Source of the DNA: Orychophragmus violaceus
Taxonomy: Eukaryota > Streptophyta > Magnoliopsida > Brassicales > Brassicaceae
Direction: 5' to 3'
DNA length: 64,000 bases
Assembly (NCBI GenBank): GCA_030180135.1
Contig: CM058234.1
Span: 5,515,543 to 5,579,542 of the forward strand
Translations under genes and position numbers: made by a program
In this document: positions 45,391 through 58,538 of the stretch, piece after piece
How positions within the stretch are numbered: position 1 is the first letter of the stretch
Layout: each line of letters starts with the position of its first letter
The notes under the pieces: generated by a model
What the model was told of the DNA's origin: nothing
The model's database searches: none
What the model saw: only the letters and a program-made list of their open reading frames with translations

Positions 45391-48300
45391 TCAGAGCTCC
45401 ATTCTCTGCATCAAGTCGAAGCCACCCGTTCCAGAAAGCGCCGGCAAACCAAGACATATTCTAGCCGAAGGGGTTTCAAGTCTGTCCACTTCTCCATAAG
45501 TAGCTGCTTGGACAATAAACTTAGTTGCTGTTTCAAATGTCATTCTACAGAATGGAGAAGTTGATTCTGCTATTCCTCCCATACGGCTCATTGGTCGGTA
45601 TCCACCCGAAAAGGTCATGTAATCTGCAATGAGGTTCAAGTGTCTGATGCTTACAGAGATACCATATGATTTGAAAACATGGTTTATTTCCCTGATTATG
45701 GTCTCTCTCGCTGCTTCAACTCCAAAAGTCTTGAGCATGTCGTGAATGCTGTTGCTGTATAAGTACCTGACGTCAAGCTTATCTTGAAACTCCCAGAGAC
45801 CAGAGAAATCAACTCCTGATGCGTGGATAGCTGGTGAGGCTTTCTTTTCCTCGTTGGAGATTTCTTCTCGTGCCTTTGGATTGTCTCCATAGTATATCAC
45901 TTGAGGATCACCACAATTAGCTACTGTGCACCGTTCGATCTTACCAAGATTCTGGATGTAAACCTTCTGCGCTGTTTTCTGAGCAACCTGTGTGTAAGAA
46001 AATAGTATAAACCACCTTCAGAATGAGAGCTTAGCACACATCAGAGTCATATATGGGTAATAGCTTGAAGAACAAGGTACCTGAGCAAGTAATATATGAG
46101 GCTCTTTTTTAGGAAACTTGAAATGGACCTCAAAGGTCTCTCCTTTGCCTTCTGTAAAGATATGTCTGTCATTTTCACCTCTAACAAATCTTCGTCTCTT
46201 CTTTTTACTCCCTTTTTGAACATTCTTTACCTCTTTCTTCGCTTCAAGAGTCTCTTCTTTGTCTTCCTGTGGTTCCGGTGTCCCTTCCTTGCTAACTTCT
46301 GCGTTCTCATCCTCATCATCCATCTCAGGGTCATCTACTCCACTAGTTGCCGATGGTTCATTCTTCTCATCGTCAGAACTTTCCTCATAATCCTGCTCAT
46401 CCGTCGCTTGCTTCTTCCGTTTCTGTGCATCTGCATCAAGATCATCACCCTCTGTACCCTCGTCATCATCATCATCATCTTCTTCAGTCTGCTTTCCACT
46501 AACAGAATCATCATTATCCATTTCATTTCCAGCTTTGGGACCGCTGTCTTTCTCAACCTTTATGCCCCTGATTCTACAGAGCATTTTCATGTGAGTCTCT
46601 ATAGCGTCTTCCAACTTCCTCAAAAACGCAACCTTCATTGTCTCTTCCCAATCTTCTTCAGTAATATCAGTGTGCTTTGGATAATGCGCTGGCTTATAGA
46701 GATTTATTTTAAGCTTGTGAATACTACAAACTTCACCACAATGAACTGCGAATGGTATAACGGACACTTCCATACTCTTTATAATATCTGCTACCGTAAT
46801 CTTCCTCAACTTATCAGTAATATGACTTGCATCATCCCTGCACAAAACACAGATAAGTTCAAGAATATTTCAAGATGTTCACAGCCACAGGCCAGAATTT
46901 CACACTTTCAAATTATATTCATCATCACAAAATATACTATCCTAATTCTTTATACGAGAAGCTACCGATCAAGTTACCGCAACTAAACCAACTGACTGAA
47001 GCTACCGATCAAGTCACCGTAACAAAACCAACTGACTGAAGCTACCGATCAAGTCACTGTAACTAAACCAACTGACTGAAGCTACCGATCAAGACACTGT
47101 ATTTAAACCAACTTACTTTGTTTTGCCCTTCAGCAAAGGGCAAGTCATGATGGGTGTCTTAATGTCTGCAGCAGCAGTCATCAATATCTCTTGTAAACGT
47201 GGAATTCCGAGTGTCACATTCATCTCTCCACGTCCAGCTAGATGGAAAGTATTCAACCTGAAAATAGAAAGAGCAAAAGAAGTTTATAAGCAAATACTTT
47301 ACGAAGGATGCAAAAGCTGCAACCATCCTCATATTATATTAGAAATCAGTTCTTAATTTACGATGGTAGAAGGATTAGCAAGACCAAAGGATAAGAATGG
47401 AAATTAACTCACGTCATCTGTGTTGATGGCTCTCCTACAGATTGGGCAGCAAGTACACCTACAGGTTCTCCTGGTTGGGCGAGACTTGCAAAGAATTTTG
47501 ACTTCACCAGCTTCAGTAGATCTTCTTGTCTCACCATTTTAGAAGCAATACGTTCATTCATAGGCATTGACTCTACAAACTTCTCAGCTCCCTTCTTAAG
47601 GGTAATAGGCAGATCAGTTATGTAACTACTGGATCCAGATAGCATGTCTTCACTGCATCTTTGAAGGTACATATCTTGATTCTGAATCACAGCAAGTTAA
47701 ATGAATAACAACATAAGTTTACCAAGAGCAGATACAAATAAGCAAGAGGCTAAACCGTTTTGAAAAAGAATGCTTACTACTGTCAGTTCTTTGAACTTTT
47801 CAATGAAGCTAGACCGATGAACATCCACACCATCTTCACCATATTGGAACTGAATGATGGAGCCATCAGCATCCCGGACAGTACAATCATAGTTGACTTT
47901 CAGGCTCTCAAGATTTTTCATCAAGCATCTCTGCAGATACCCACTACGTGATGTTTTCACCGCAGTATCAACTAACCTGTAAAATAGAAGGTCTTAAGTG
48001 ATTACAATGGGCCAGAACAAAAATGGCAAAGCTTTATGCTACTTACCCTTCTCGTCCAGCCATGCAATGGAAGTAGTATTCTTGAGGGCGAAGACCGCTG
48101 AGGAATCTGTCACTAATAAAGCCTCCAGCTCGAGGGGACCAATCCCACGGATGGAAGCAAGGCAATGTCTTCCCCGAAACCATTCGAGGAACTCTTTTTC
48201 CTTCTAAATCTTGCTGGCCAAGGTGTGACGAGATTTGCTGGAAGTTAACCTGCACAAAGTCGACAACATGAGAAAGAAATGATTAACAGGCTCCATTGAA

Positions 48301-51300
48301 AAGGTACAAAAGTAAATAGCAAACTGATAACAAGAAATTGTCTGTCTTTTGGTAAACCAGCTAGTTTATCTCATTTTCCTACTAAAACTTTTAGTTTGGA
48401 AAACTTGGCATGAGCTAAATAAACTGCCGAAGAAGACAAGGAAAGTTCCAAAAACATGTAAGCTATAAACCAGCTTTAAGATACTGTAAGTGCGTACTTG
48501 AACAACCAAGAAACGAACATACTGAAGAAAGACTCACCTTACTGCCCTTAGCCCCAGATATTGTCATTAGAGATATACAATTCCTTCCAGGTGTTTTCAA
48601 CAACCCATCAGAGAGCAAATCATTCATCACCCCCTTGCTTGAGCACTGGTTGAGCTCACTTACGATGCTCCTGTCCAAAGCTGCCAAAGCAGGTTCCCCA
48701 TCCTCATAAAGAATTCGCTCAATTCTGGATTTCATTTCCTGAGGATCTGCAGGAAAGACAGTAATCTGTGATTAGTTTATTTGGTTAACTACAATTTCCA
48801 TGCTTCACACTATACAATGTAACAAACAACCATGTTGGCAAGCATGCACACATTAATGAAGTACACACTTGCATCAAAATATACATACCTATCTGAACAT
48901 TAGCATCAATGCCAAAGGTCTTACGGAGTACTTTTTCACCAACCGTTTCACATTCTTGAAGTTGCTTCGTTCTCTCTTCATCCACATTTTTCAAAATGAT
49001 AAGATCATCAACTCCACAGGTGAAACCGTGAGTCTGAAAGATGTTCAAACACAGGTTCAGGACACAAAACTCTGTAACAAAGTAACAAATGAAAATAAAC
49101 CATCAACTTCATGAGAGCAAACCTGAAGGAAGACAGTGAAGAGACGACTAAAAACAGAAAGCAGGTTTCCAGCAGCATTTGAACCATAGAGCTCATGTAC
49201 TGTATGAACCAACCCATAGTCCGCAAACTGAGCCTTGTCAATCACACCACGGACAAATTCATTTTTTCTGATGAGCAGTTTATCTTCGTTAAAATCATGT
49301 TTCCCTCCACTCTTAGATTTTATTTCTTCTGATCTACATTTAAAGAAGTCAACCGGAAGTTTGGTAGATTTCTCTACGCTGAATGGCGGATGACCTTTGG
49401 TTATCTGATTCAACACTGCAGTGATGACCTAGAGCATAACCAGAAAACCAGCTACGTTAGAGAACAAACAAATTATAAACGGAACAAAAAAATAGTAGTG
49501 ACTTATGATTACCTGCTTTCCTGTCCAAAGAGGTACTGGTTTCAATATAGCAGGCGTGACAGTCAACAGCTCTGCATTAGAAGCTGATTGTGTGACTTTC
49601 TTGCCAGTTCGTCCAGAAAAGGAACTGAGCACCATGTCAGTCACGCCAGAACTGAAGAGAAGCTGATTGAATTCATCTTTGTCCAAAAAGGTGTCACCTT
49701 TAGTAAGTAAAACCGAACTTACAATATGATCCTGTAAAGTAAAATAGAAGGTCGATAAATATGACCCAATTTGTGAAATGAATTCAAGGGTTTTAATAAA
49801 TAGCTTGGATGCACAACCTGGATTAAAGCTCGAAGTGGATCACCATTAGAAGGCCTGGCATATTGGTTGTTGGCATTGACAATATTGTAGGCTTCAGATC
49901 GTGAAATCTCATCTTGTGGAAAATGCACATTCATCTCATCACCATCAAAATCCGCATTGTATGTACTGAAACCAAAGTAGTTTTTTAAGTCAGTCTTGAG
50001 ATCCAAGAAAATGCATGTGGAAGAGCAACAAACAATGTAAATTTGAAATTTAAGAATGCAGAAAGATAGACAATTACAGCAGGGAGAAATACAATTCTCT
50101 ATATCCTCGGAGTCTACCTGCAATTTGCATAGTGGAGACGAAGTGTTTTCTCCCCCTTAAGGACACGGACTATGTGAGCCATTATACTAGGTTTATGTAA
50201 TGTTGGCTGCCATGACCAAGAAAAAAACTTGTAAATAAACAGTTAACACAGACAACTCAGAAGACTCTTTCCAAATCGACAACAAAACTTTAGAAACAAT
50301 TTGGATAGGCAATATTAACGAAATATAACAGTATGTGCCCACACCTGACGATTCACAAGGACGACGTCACCATCTTGCATATGTCGATAGACAACTTTAC
50401 CTTCAAAGTTGACATCACAAGTTTTCCCAAGTTCTGTACTGACTCCTCTTGAGGACATTAACTTTCTTGCAATTGCTATTCGTGCTTTTCTGTTAGAAGG
50501 CAGCCTTATTGTAGATACTTTGTCAGAGTAATGTGTTGCTCCCGGGTGAACGTCAGGACCATTAATGATAGCCTTCATTAACCTTTCAACATTCCAAGGA
50601 GTCACCCTCTGCACAAAAAAAAACAAAAATAAGGCCACACTACATGTCGTGTCGGATATGTATCTTTGTATATCTAAGCGTTGCCACTAGTCATCTCCAC
50701 ACAGTAATACAAGCAAAACTGGAAGATGATGCAAAATTTGGACAAAGAGACTATGTTTTCAAATTTGACAAGTACTACTAGCAAATATAACAGTCGTCTT
50801 CATCATATGACTCTTCAGATCAATTAACCAAAATATAACCCATAAAAGACTTTAGGGGCGTGTGTCTTAAAAGTGAAGATTACTCGTCAAATTCAGGCAA
50901 GTAGATTATCTGTAAGATAACAAGTACAATTTACTAGTATATGACATATGACATCATACCTCGGGATAGGTCAATTTCAAAGCAAAACAAGGAGGAATTC
51001 CAATATCATTGACAGCGATATAAGGATCTGGAGATATCACAGATCTGCATGCATGATTCACTCTCTTTCCCATCATTTTTTGCCGAAATAGACCCTCTTT
51101 CTTCTCCAGCAATTGACATATTCCTGTACCATCTCTCTGGCTTTTAACTGTAAAGGAAATAAGCCATAATAATAGTCAGTCAGACAAGGGAGGCAACCAG
51201 TTGCTACACATAGCTAGAAAATAACAAGGAAACTCTTCTTAACGGATGCACCTAAAACAAGTGAATGAGCTAGAAGCAAACCTGAAGCAGTTTTACTATC

Positions 51301-53604
51301 AAACAAGACATTGACTGTTTCCTGAAGATTCATCCATCTGGAAACTATCTTGGATTTCTCTAATTTGTTACTACAGGCATTCCCAAGGGCTATATTGGAT
51401 TGTAAGACCTTATTTAGCCCTACAGTTTGAGGATGTTCCATGACCTGTAAGAAACAAAATCGTAAATATGTGAGCTAATAGGGAAACCATAATGGAAAAG
51501 AAAAATTAAGAGAGCACTGAATGTGGCCCACAGAGGCAATGCCAACAATTTATAAAATGAACATCAACTCCAAATTTTTGAATACGAAGTAAACGCGCCC
51601 AAACAGTATCATATGTAACGAATTACTTACGCTATCGCCTCCTTTTGTTGGAGCTCTAAATTTAGTAGGAGGCACAAGAACACTCTCCAAAAAGAACATA
51701 GAATGGTCAATTTGTTCAGATCCACTCTGCCAAAGATCACCAATGAAGGAGCAAAACTCACGCTCATTATCCCACAAACCTTTTAAAATTTCCTTGACCT
51801 GAAACAAGTGTAATAATAGCAAGACATTATAAACATGGAAAATTCTGGTCGTGCCTAATTATACAGTTAAACCATATCAGAAACAAACCTCACTCGGCAA
51901 AACGTCTCTTTTACAATTCTTCTTGTGCTCTCCATACTCTTTAGCTGCTTTCGAAGATTTTCCTCTTTTCTTTTTAGCACCTTCTTCAACTTCTGGTAAT
52001 CCATCGACACCACTGTCATCACCGTCATCAGGACTTTCCACACTGTTAACGGAACTCTTTACCTTAATCCCTCGAATTACATTAGCTCCAATGTCGGTCG
52101 CTGTCATACCATCCTGTTTAAAAAGATTGTTATTGATAGGAATAACACCGCTTTCAGATATCAGGAGAAGCATAACGTAGAAAATTAAAAACCAAATAAA
52201 AAACTGAAGCATGCTGGATCTAAAAATTCTCTTTGGCAATCCACTGCACACATGTACAGTATAAGGTTCACTAATAAGACAATAAAGGGACAAACTACAG
52301 AAGTACCAGGGCAACAAATGTATTCTCTAGAATCAACGAATCAATTAAAGCAAGATATAAGGTCGTTATATGTGGCTGACTTAAAAAAAGGGAGTAGAGT
52401 CTTCAAACCAAATAGAATGTCAACGAAATAATACAACAGAAATGGGAAGTGTTAACTAAAAGCATTGCAAAGCTATTTCATCTTTAAATGCCAAAGCCGG
52501 TTGTGAGGGTTACTATTCCAGGAGCATGCTGAAATTGATGGCACACAGCTAACTATGCTTCCTAAGGCACTTCTCACACGCACACTAAACTACAGAGCAA
52601 GCATCAGGGTTAAATGGGATCTATCAAGACCTACAACTCAGATCAATAAAAGAGAAAAAGAGACATACCATGCGAACCCATCCGAACATAGGCTTCTCTA
52701 GTCTAGGAGGCTTTGCTTTGCATTTTTCACACTTCTTTGATTTCAACCTCAGAAATTTATTCAAGACGTCAGTGACTTCAGCAAACTGAAGAGATGTCCA
52801 CCTCTGCTTTCCCATGTCAGAATCTTCACATTCTTCTGATGAATCCATGACTTCAGGACCCAGCTGCTTAGCAGCAACTATATCACCTTTAATTATTAGT
52901 TTCAACTGTGAGACACATCTTGCAACCTTAAAACGAAACAAGAAAGATAAAAGGAACATGAAGCAAATCAGTAAGCGCGAATGAGAAACAACTCTTATCA
53001 AACTTATCATATATATACATCATCTTACCGCTTCCTTTTTCACCATAAAGTGATGACAATAGAAACAGGTCCTTTGCAAAAAAGTGTAAAGAAGATTGAA
53101 CAGCAAAGGGTGGTAAATAGGATAGACAAGCTCGATACGCCCATAATGTCCTGGGCAAACAAGACTGAGCTGATCACATTTTTTACAACTGCATTAAGAG
53201 GGAAAGTAAAGCTTAGATTAAGCAAACAAAATCAAACATAATGAAAAGAGAATCAGAAGGAATAAAAATTCAGTCTTTATATAAAATTCCGTAAAAAGAA
53301 GAAGTCTTACGCTGTTCTATCGTCCAATGGACCCATTAGAGGATCATAGAGACCATTAGGTACAGGTGTTCCAACGGTGTCGAGTAATACGGGATTTGTA
53401 ACTTTCAGAACACTATGTTTTAGGACATCTTGTTCTGTCATGAAGCTAAATCTAACGGATTTAACCACTTGGGAAGCTCCCTGGAGAAATTAAAAACCTC
53501 GGAAACATAAGTTTAACCTGCAAAGCATAAAGCAAAAACGAACAGAACTGGAACGCCATGAAATCGAAATCATAACGAACCTCTGTGGTTTGAGCTTGAG
53601 CCAT
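45391..53604 (-). CDS. NRPA1: RNA polymerase I largest subunit (NRPA1/RPA190)
   Basis: I can place 21 exons: 53604-53581, 53480-53311, 53188-53029, 52926-52669, 52113-51889, 51798-51631, 51444-51282, 51147-50960, 50608-50345, 50206-50118, 49965-49818, 49731-49513, 49428-49123, 49033-48889, 48746-48538, 48249-48047, 47976-47778, 47681-47413, 47257-47117, 46837-46081, 45987-45391. All phases agree and give about 1633 residues. The start is MAQAQTTEGASQVV. The zinc clamp CxxC motifs are in exon 3 (CKKCDQLSLVCPGH). The catalytic metal-A site YNADFDGDEMNVH has aspartates at about 575, 577 and 579. The trigger-loop/bridge region includes QSVGEPSTQMT and LNTFHLAGRGEMNV. A long acidic insert in exon 20 (about 1290-1400) is typical of Pol I. 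The subunit makes pre-rRNA in the nucleolus. No lesion was found. Confidence 0.96.
46958..47117. repeat. 40-bp minisatellite at the intron 19 donor of NRPA1
   Basis: Four units of about 40 bp (gaagctaccgatcaag... then aaaccaactgact) start at about 46958, 46998, 47038 and 47078. The last unit degenerates into the 5' splice site of the intron between exons 19 and 20 (minus strand, GTAAGT at 47116). Confidence 0.85.
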
Positions 53605-53770
53605 AGCGGCTGAGTTCTACAAGCACGGACACAATTAGGGTTCAATAATCTATTTGCTTCTAGCCGGAATTTAATCGGAGTTTGGACGTGAGAGAAGGCG
53701 GCTCTGCGAACCTCGCTTGAAGCTTTTTGGGCTTGAAGGGTTTTAGGGTTGAAGAAAACAATATTATGTA
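53605..53770 (-). promoter_or_regulatory. NRPA1 promoter with telo-boxes and a site II element
   Basis: In minus sense AACCCTAAAACCC (53738-53750) is a telo-box. AAGCCCAAA (53726-53734) is a site II-type TGGGC element about 5 bp nearer the gene. A second AACCCTAAT lies at 53632-53642, probably in the leader. An AT-rich TATA-like run is at 53763-53790. Telo-box plus site II pairs are known in Arabidopsis promoters of ribosome-biogenesis genes, which fits a Pol I subunit. Confidence 0.65.
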
Positions 53771-53790
53771 TATATAATCATATATATAAT

Positions 53791-54816
53791 TAGGGAGTTT
53801 TTTACTCTCCATTGAGGCTATACACGTCAGCAACAACTTCTCGTCTACGTGGCAACGTTTTTAAACCTATTAACTAAATCCCCTCACTCGATCCCTCTTC
53901 CCTTGACGATTGGCCTTTCGTTGGTAAATATTTTTATAAATATTACAGATTTGCTTGGGAAGAGAAAAGCTCAGAAGGAAGACGAAATCGACAGAGGGAA
54001 AAGCAGATCGGAGCAAAGCAAAGAATAGAAGAATGCTCTTCATACAAACGATTACGGTAGAGAAGATGAGCAACTAGAAGAAGAAGGGGAAGATCCTCAC
54101 ACGAATCCATGGCTGTATATCTCCTCGGTGCTCTTCTTATACTTACCGTTCCATGTACTCCTGGTATTTTCTTCTCCTCTAAACTACAAGCAGTTTCCAT
54201 TTGATGAACGAAATTTGTCTTCTCAAGATTTTTTGCTACGACTTACGGATGAGTTCCGATTGGATTTTTCAACGTTTGTAAGACGTTTGATCTTTCTATG
54301 TTCTATGGATCTACGATATAGAACTATAAAACTCGATCAATCATCTTTGATACCTTATGGAAAATCAATTGGGTTGTATGAGAAATTGATGTTGATAACG
54401 GTTTTTGTTCGCGACTGTGTAGTTTCTGAAAACCGGGAAGTGAGCAAGCTATTGCTATAATTTCCCCAGTTTCGAATTAGGATCCTTAGATCTAAGTGGC
54501 TCTGCGTCAAATCCATGACTCAGTTCTTCATTTTCTATACCAAATCAGGCTTTGAGCAAGATATATATACATACATCTCAAGATTTTTGGATGTTAAATC
54601 ACTGTTGATGTTGTAAAACCAAGTTTCTCCGAGCAACAAACAAATGGTGATCTTCACGTGCCATAGCCGTATTCAGTTTCTTTAAGCTGGATTAAGATAT
54701 ATATGCTTCAGCTTTGGTAATTTTTCTTATACACATTACATGAAAATGAAGAAGATAACATTTACATCAGTTTCCAACTTATATAGTCTCCATACAATGG
54801 TAAATTAACGAGTGAG
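53791..54816. other. Region upstream of NRPA1 and the small gene, no firm gene
   Basis: This stretch separates divergent genes (NRPA1 minus, the 54817 gene plus). A plus-strand ATG at 54110 opens a 31-codon hydrophobic frame (MAVYLLGALLILTVP...), and a 110-codon frame lies at 54128-54460. Neither has a recognisable domain. They may be leader sequence or an upstream exon of the next gene. Confidence 0.4.
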
Positions 54817-55728
54817 ATGATGAGCAATGCAGATGGGAGTCAGTCTTACTTATTCCATCAGAAGGAGTTGAATGGGGCAGGTCTGTTTGGTGAAGGAGGA
54901 GAAGAAGAAGACGGGTTTAGAGATCTTGTGAGGCATACGATGGCTGAGAAGGGACAAAGCAAGCGTATTTGGGGTGAGCTTTACCAAGTCATAGACTCAT
55001 ATGATGTAGTTGTCCAGGTATGTCTTTATTCAAGTACCAAACTAATAAAAAAGACGGCTTAACAGTATTTGTATTTCACAGGTTTTACATGCTATATGGA
55101 TTGATTTTTGCATTTTTTTACTTCTTCCCATCATTTCAGTGCCTTACTTTCACTTGTAAGAGAAATGATTTTATTTAGTCGTTTGCTCAAAACATTATGT
55201 GCACAATAGTATTGCTGCTAAAAGTTATCATTTAAGGCTCTATATTGTTTGGTGAAAAGAAACTTAATCCTTAGACATGTCAACTGAGAGAAAATGGTGT
55301 TTGATGACTTATGTTGTGCTTATTTTCTAGCAAGGATGCTAGAAACTATGGGGTAGGAAATCAATGAGGATGTCGACTTCACGTGGAAGAAACTTCTGCA
55401 TAAGAAGGTATACATGAACTGATGTAATGCCTCATCTATTCTACTTTTATTAGGTGTGCTTTGTATACTTCTATAGATTTAATGTTTCGGTGGTGCTATA
55501 ATCAGTTAACCGTCTTTAATGCGCAGGCTGATGAGATACTAAGACTGAACAATACGTACAAGCGGTTGTTGGCGAATCCTGCTGTAAAATTGTATGAAGG
55601 TGAAAGAAGAGTAGTTGGTCTGAACGAGGTGGAGGTGAGACAAATGATTGGTAATAAAATAAGTTACACCGCGAAACACATTGATTGCCACTGGCAGTCG
55701 GGCACAAAAGCCCATTATTTCTGGACAT
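54817..55728 (+). CDS. Small spliced gene of unknown function
   Basis: Exon 1 (54817-55017, 67 codons, starts MMSNADGSQSYLF) ends at a GTATGT donor after DSYDVVVQ. Exon 2 (55527-55728) begins after a CAG acceptor in phase 0 with ADEILRLNNTYKRLL and ends near HYFWT at a GTAAGT donor. If the next AG (about 55839) is used the reading stops at once, giving about 134 residues. Without splicing it stops at 55838. The protein is charged and has no signal peptide or membrane segment. I do not recognise the family. A pseudogene or gene fragment is possible. Confidence 0.5.
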
Positions 55729-57029
55729 GTAAGTTCCTATGTTCATGGTTTTGTATCTACAATAGCAAAAGTGTGAATGCTCTTGATATTTATGAAAGCC
55801 TTTTTATCAAAGTAAGTTTGGAAATATTTTTAAAATAGGAATAGCAGAACCATCTTTATGTTGACAATATGATTTTCTGCGGAAAAAGTATAAAGTGTGA
55901 ATTACACTGATTTCTGTTCATAAATTGTCCTTTACAAGAGCTTGCTATTACAACTGCTGAAGTTTAAGTTTGGTAGAATTTCCCAAGCATGCTGTAGTGC
56001 TTGGAGGAGGGTAATATCTTTCAACGCTGCCCTCTTGAGTACCTAGCAACGACAGTATTTTCAATGGTGAAATTCTCTTTTCTATACTTTTTAATCAGAT
56101 ACATGGTTGTGGATTTTGAATAAATATGGCGTGGAAGGGGTGCTAGGATGCTACAGTACACTTATTCTTCAGGAAGGAACTTCCACTTAGGTGCACCATA
56201 AGCTTTTCTATTAACACGCAATAATGATCAACAAACCAATTTCATGGAACAAACAAGCATCTTATTTAGTGTTACCATCATACATACGGAAAATTACCCA
56301 TGCATACCAAATCCCAAAGGTATGAAATATATTTAGGAGAAAACATCAGAGCTAACTAAACAAGGAAACATTACAATATGAAAATAATGTAACACGTGTA
56401 ATAAGAGGATGTTGTCAGTAACCATAGCACCGCAGGCATGATGCCAGTAAAGAGAGTACAATATGCGAGAAAATATGAAATAATATCTACAAAAAACCTG
56501 TAAGTAGACATACGATGGCCCGCATTTCATAGCACAAATCCCAAATAATAACATAATAATTAAATAAAGTGCTACAAATAATGTTAGTATTTTAGAAATA
56601 AATTCAAAGAAAAATTGGAGTACATAGATGCATTTAGAATATAGCACATGAAAAAACTGCAATCACTAAATGCTATAGGAACATAACCACCCGAAATTAT
56701 ACATACACCATTCTAATATAACAATTTTAGACATGAACTAATACTGAGAAGGGTTCTTTGGAAAAGAGGAGAATCACATGACTAAAGCAGAAATATTGCT
56801 CACATAAAATAGAAGACCCATATTTTGTTTTCAAAATACGAAAAGCAAGAACACAAAATAAAAGACTACACATTATTTGAAATTTCGAATAAACTTTAGT
56901 GACAAAATACACAAGTATGTGTTAACTGAAAACAGACATACAATTGGCGGATAAATATTTTTAAACCCATAAAATAACTTAAAACGATAATCTCAATCAA
57001 GACACAATTACATACCAAGTTTGAATGTT
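55729..57029. other. Intergenic sequence, no gene seen
   Basis: AT-rich DNA with no splice-consistent coding sequence. Part of it may be the body of the Helitron whose 3' end is at 57067. Confidence 0.4.
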
Positions 57030-57067
57030 ACTCCACCCCGCGCGTGCGCGGGGTGTACAACGCCTAA
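57030..57067 (+). mobile_element. Isolated Helitron 3' terminus
   Basis: The hairpin CCCCGCGCGTGCGCGGGG (57037-57054) is followed by 10 bases and CTAA (57064-57067), then T. The hairpin is nearly the same as in the Helitron at 33344. I could not find a matching 5' TC end upstream, so its extent is unknown. Confidence 0.5.
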
Positions 57068-57622
57068 TTACCATAATTGTGGAGAGGGGAATTTTCTTTA
57101 TAATACACCGATCAATGTTTTAAAATGGGACCGACAACTAAACCAAAAAAAAAAAATTAGATTATGGAATAATATGGTCTGAATAGATTCAATCAGTTTT
57201 GATAATAATTTATATAATATGTATAAAAAAATATTACTGATTTGAAAAATATATAATAGAACATTCTAATAATTAAAATGTTTACAAATTATAATAATAA
57301 TTTTAAAAAATTTACAAAAGACTTGATTCTAAAAAAAAAAAGAAGAAGAATTTGAACAACAAAGTACAATTAGATGATTTTGGTTAAAAGAAATTATTAA
57401 CAAAATTACTAGTACATAAAATAAACATGAGAACTGAAAAACAATTAATTTTCTGTTAAGAGTCCAATTATATGAAAAGAGACATAAAATATTAAAGGTT
57501 AAATCTCATAATAAAGTTTTAATTAACAAAACAAAAAATGACATATTTTTATCAAATTCGGTTTATGTGGTTCGGATCGTTGGTTTCAGCTTTTTGGTAG
57601 TCCAACCGGGTTTAACTATCTA
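57068..57622. other. AT-rich intergenic sequence
   Basis: No gene or paired repeat seen. It ends at A 57622, the flank of the next Helitron. Confidence 0.45.
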
Positions 57623-58538
57623 TCTATTATATTAAAACAGAAGTACAATATATAATAACATTATCCGTACGTGTTATTTACAACATATGTCATTGAATTT
57701 TTAATTTTCATTAAGGGTAAAATTGTCAGTATCTATTTATCACTAATTAATTCACAATATCTTCTATTTCCCTCTTTCTCTCACAATCAAATCTCACAAA
57801 AATCTTTTTCAATTTTTTAAAAAATATAAATTTAATTCCTAATTATATATTATAATATTATTATAAATTAATATTAACAACTTTTTATTTATAAAAATAA
57901 AAATTCACATTTTCGTCATTTAAAAAATGTGTAAACCATAACATTTAATTTTAAAATTAAAACCAAATCAAAGATAATTAATTTAATATAAGAAAACTAT
58001 AAAATTTTATTTCAAAAAACATAAATTTTAAATAAAAATATGCATGTTTAGTTTTTTCAACTAAAATATAATACATGATACAATCTCACATAATAATTGA
58101 AATAAAAATATTAATTTTACAATAAATAAACCAAATATATACTATAATTTGGTAAAATAATTTTGATCCAAATATAAAATTTAAAATCTCAATTATAAAT
58201 CATAGATAAAACTCAATTGGAAAAAAAATTAAATTTGGAATATCTCAAAAAACAAAAACAATAAAATCCAAAGCAAAAAAAAAATAATTAAAAAAAACTT
58301 AACCATAGTAAAAAAAATTAAAACAAAACCAAATATAATTAATTTTAAATACTATAAAATTGATAAAATCGTAATTGTAATCAAAATCAAAACTGAAAAA
58401 ACCAAAAACATCTTAAATAAAAAATCAAATCAAATATTTACACCATAATATTTTTTTAAATATACACAAACAAAATGTATGATATAAAATTTGGATTATA
58501 ATTAAAAATATATGCGCTCAGCGCAGAACAGAGACTAG
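57623..58538 (+). mobile_element. Non-autonomous Helitron
   Basis: The 5' end is TCTATTATATTAAAACAGAA after host A. The 3' end has a hairpin TGCGCTCAGCGCA (58513-58525), nine bases, then CTAG (58535-58538) and host T. The AT-rich interior has no gene. The first 100 bases resemble the Helitron at 1753 (tgttattta...catt...ttcattaagg). Confidence 0.85.

Noticed and set aside
46096..46986. 296-codon plus-strand open frame
   Set aside because: It is the antisense of NRPA1 exon 20 and its flanking intron. The acidic Asp/Glu codons read as Ile/Phe/Leu on the other strand, so the frame is a by-product.
53943..54200. 85-codon minus-strand frame upstream of NRPA1
   Set aside because: It has no splice link to NRPA1 exon 1 and no domain; it overlaps the likely leader of the divergent gene.
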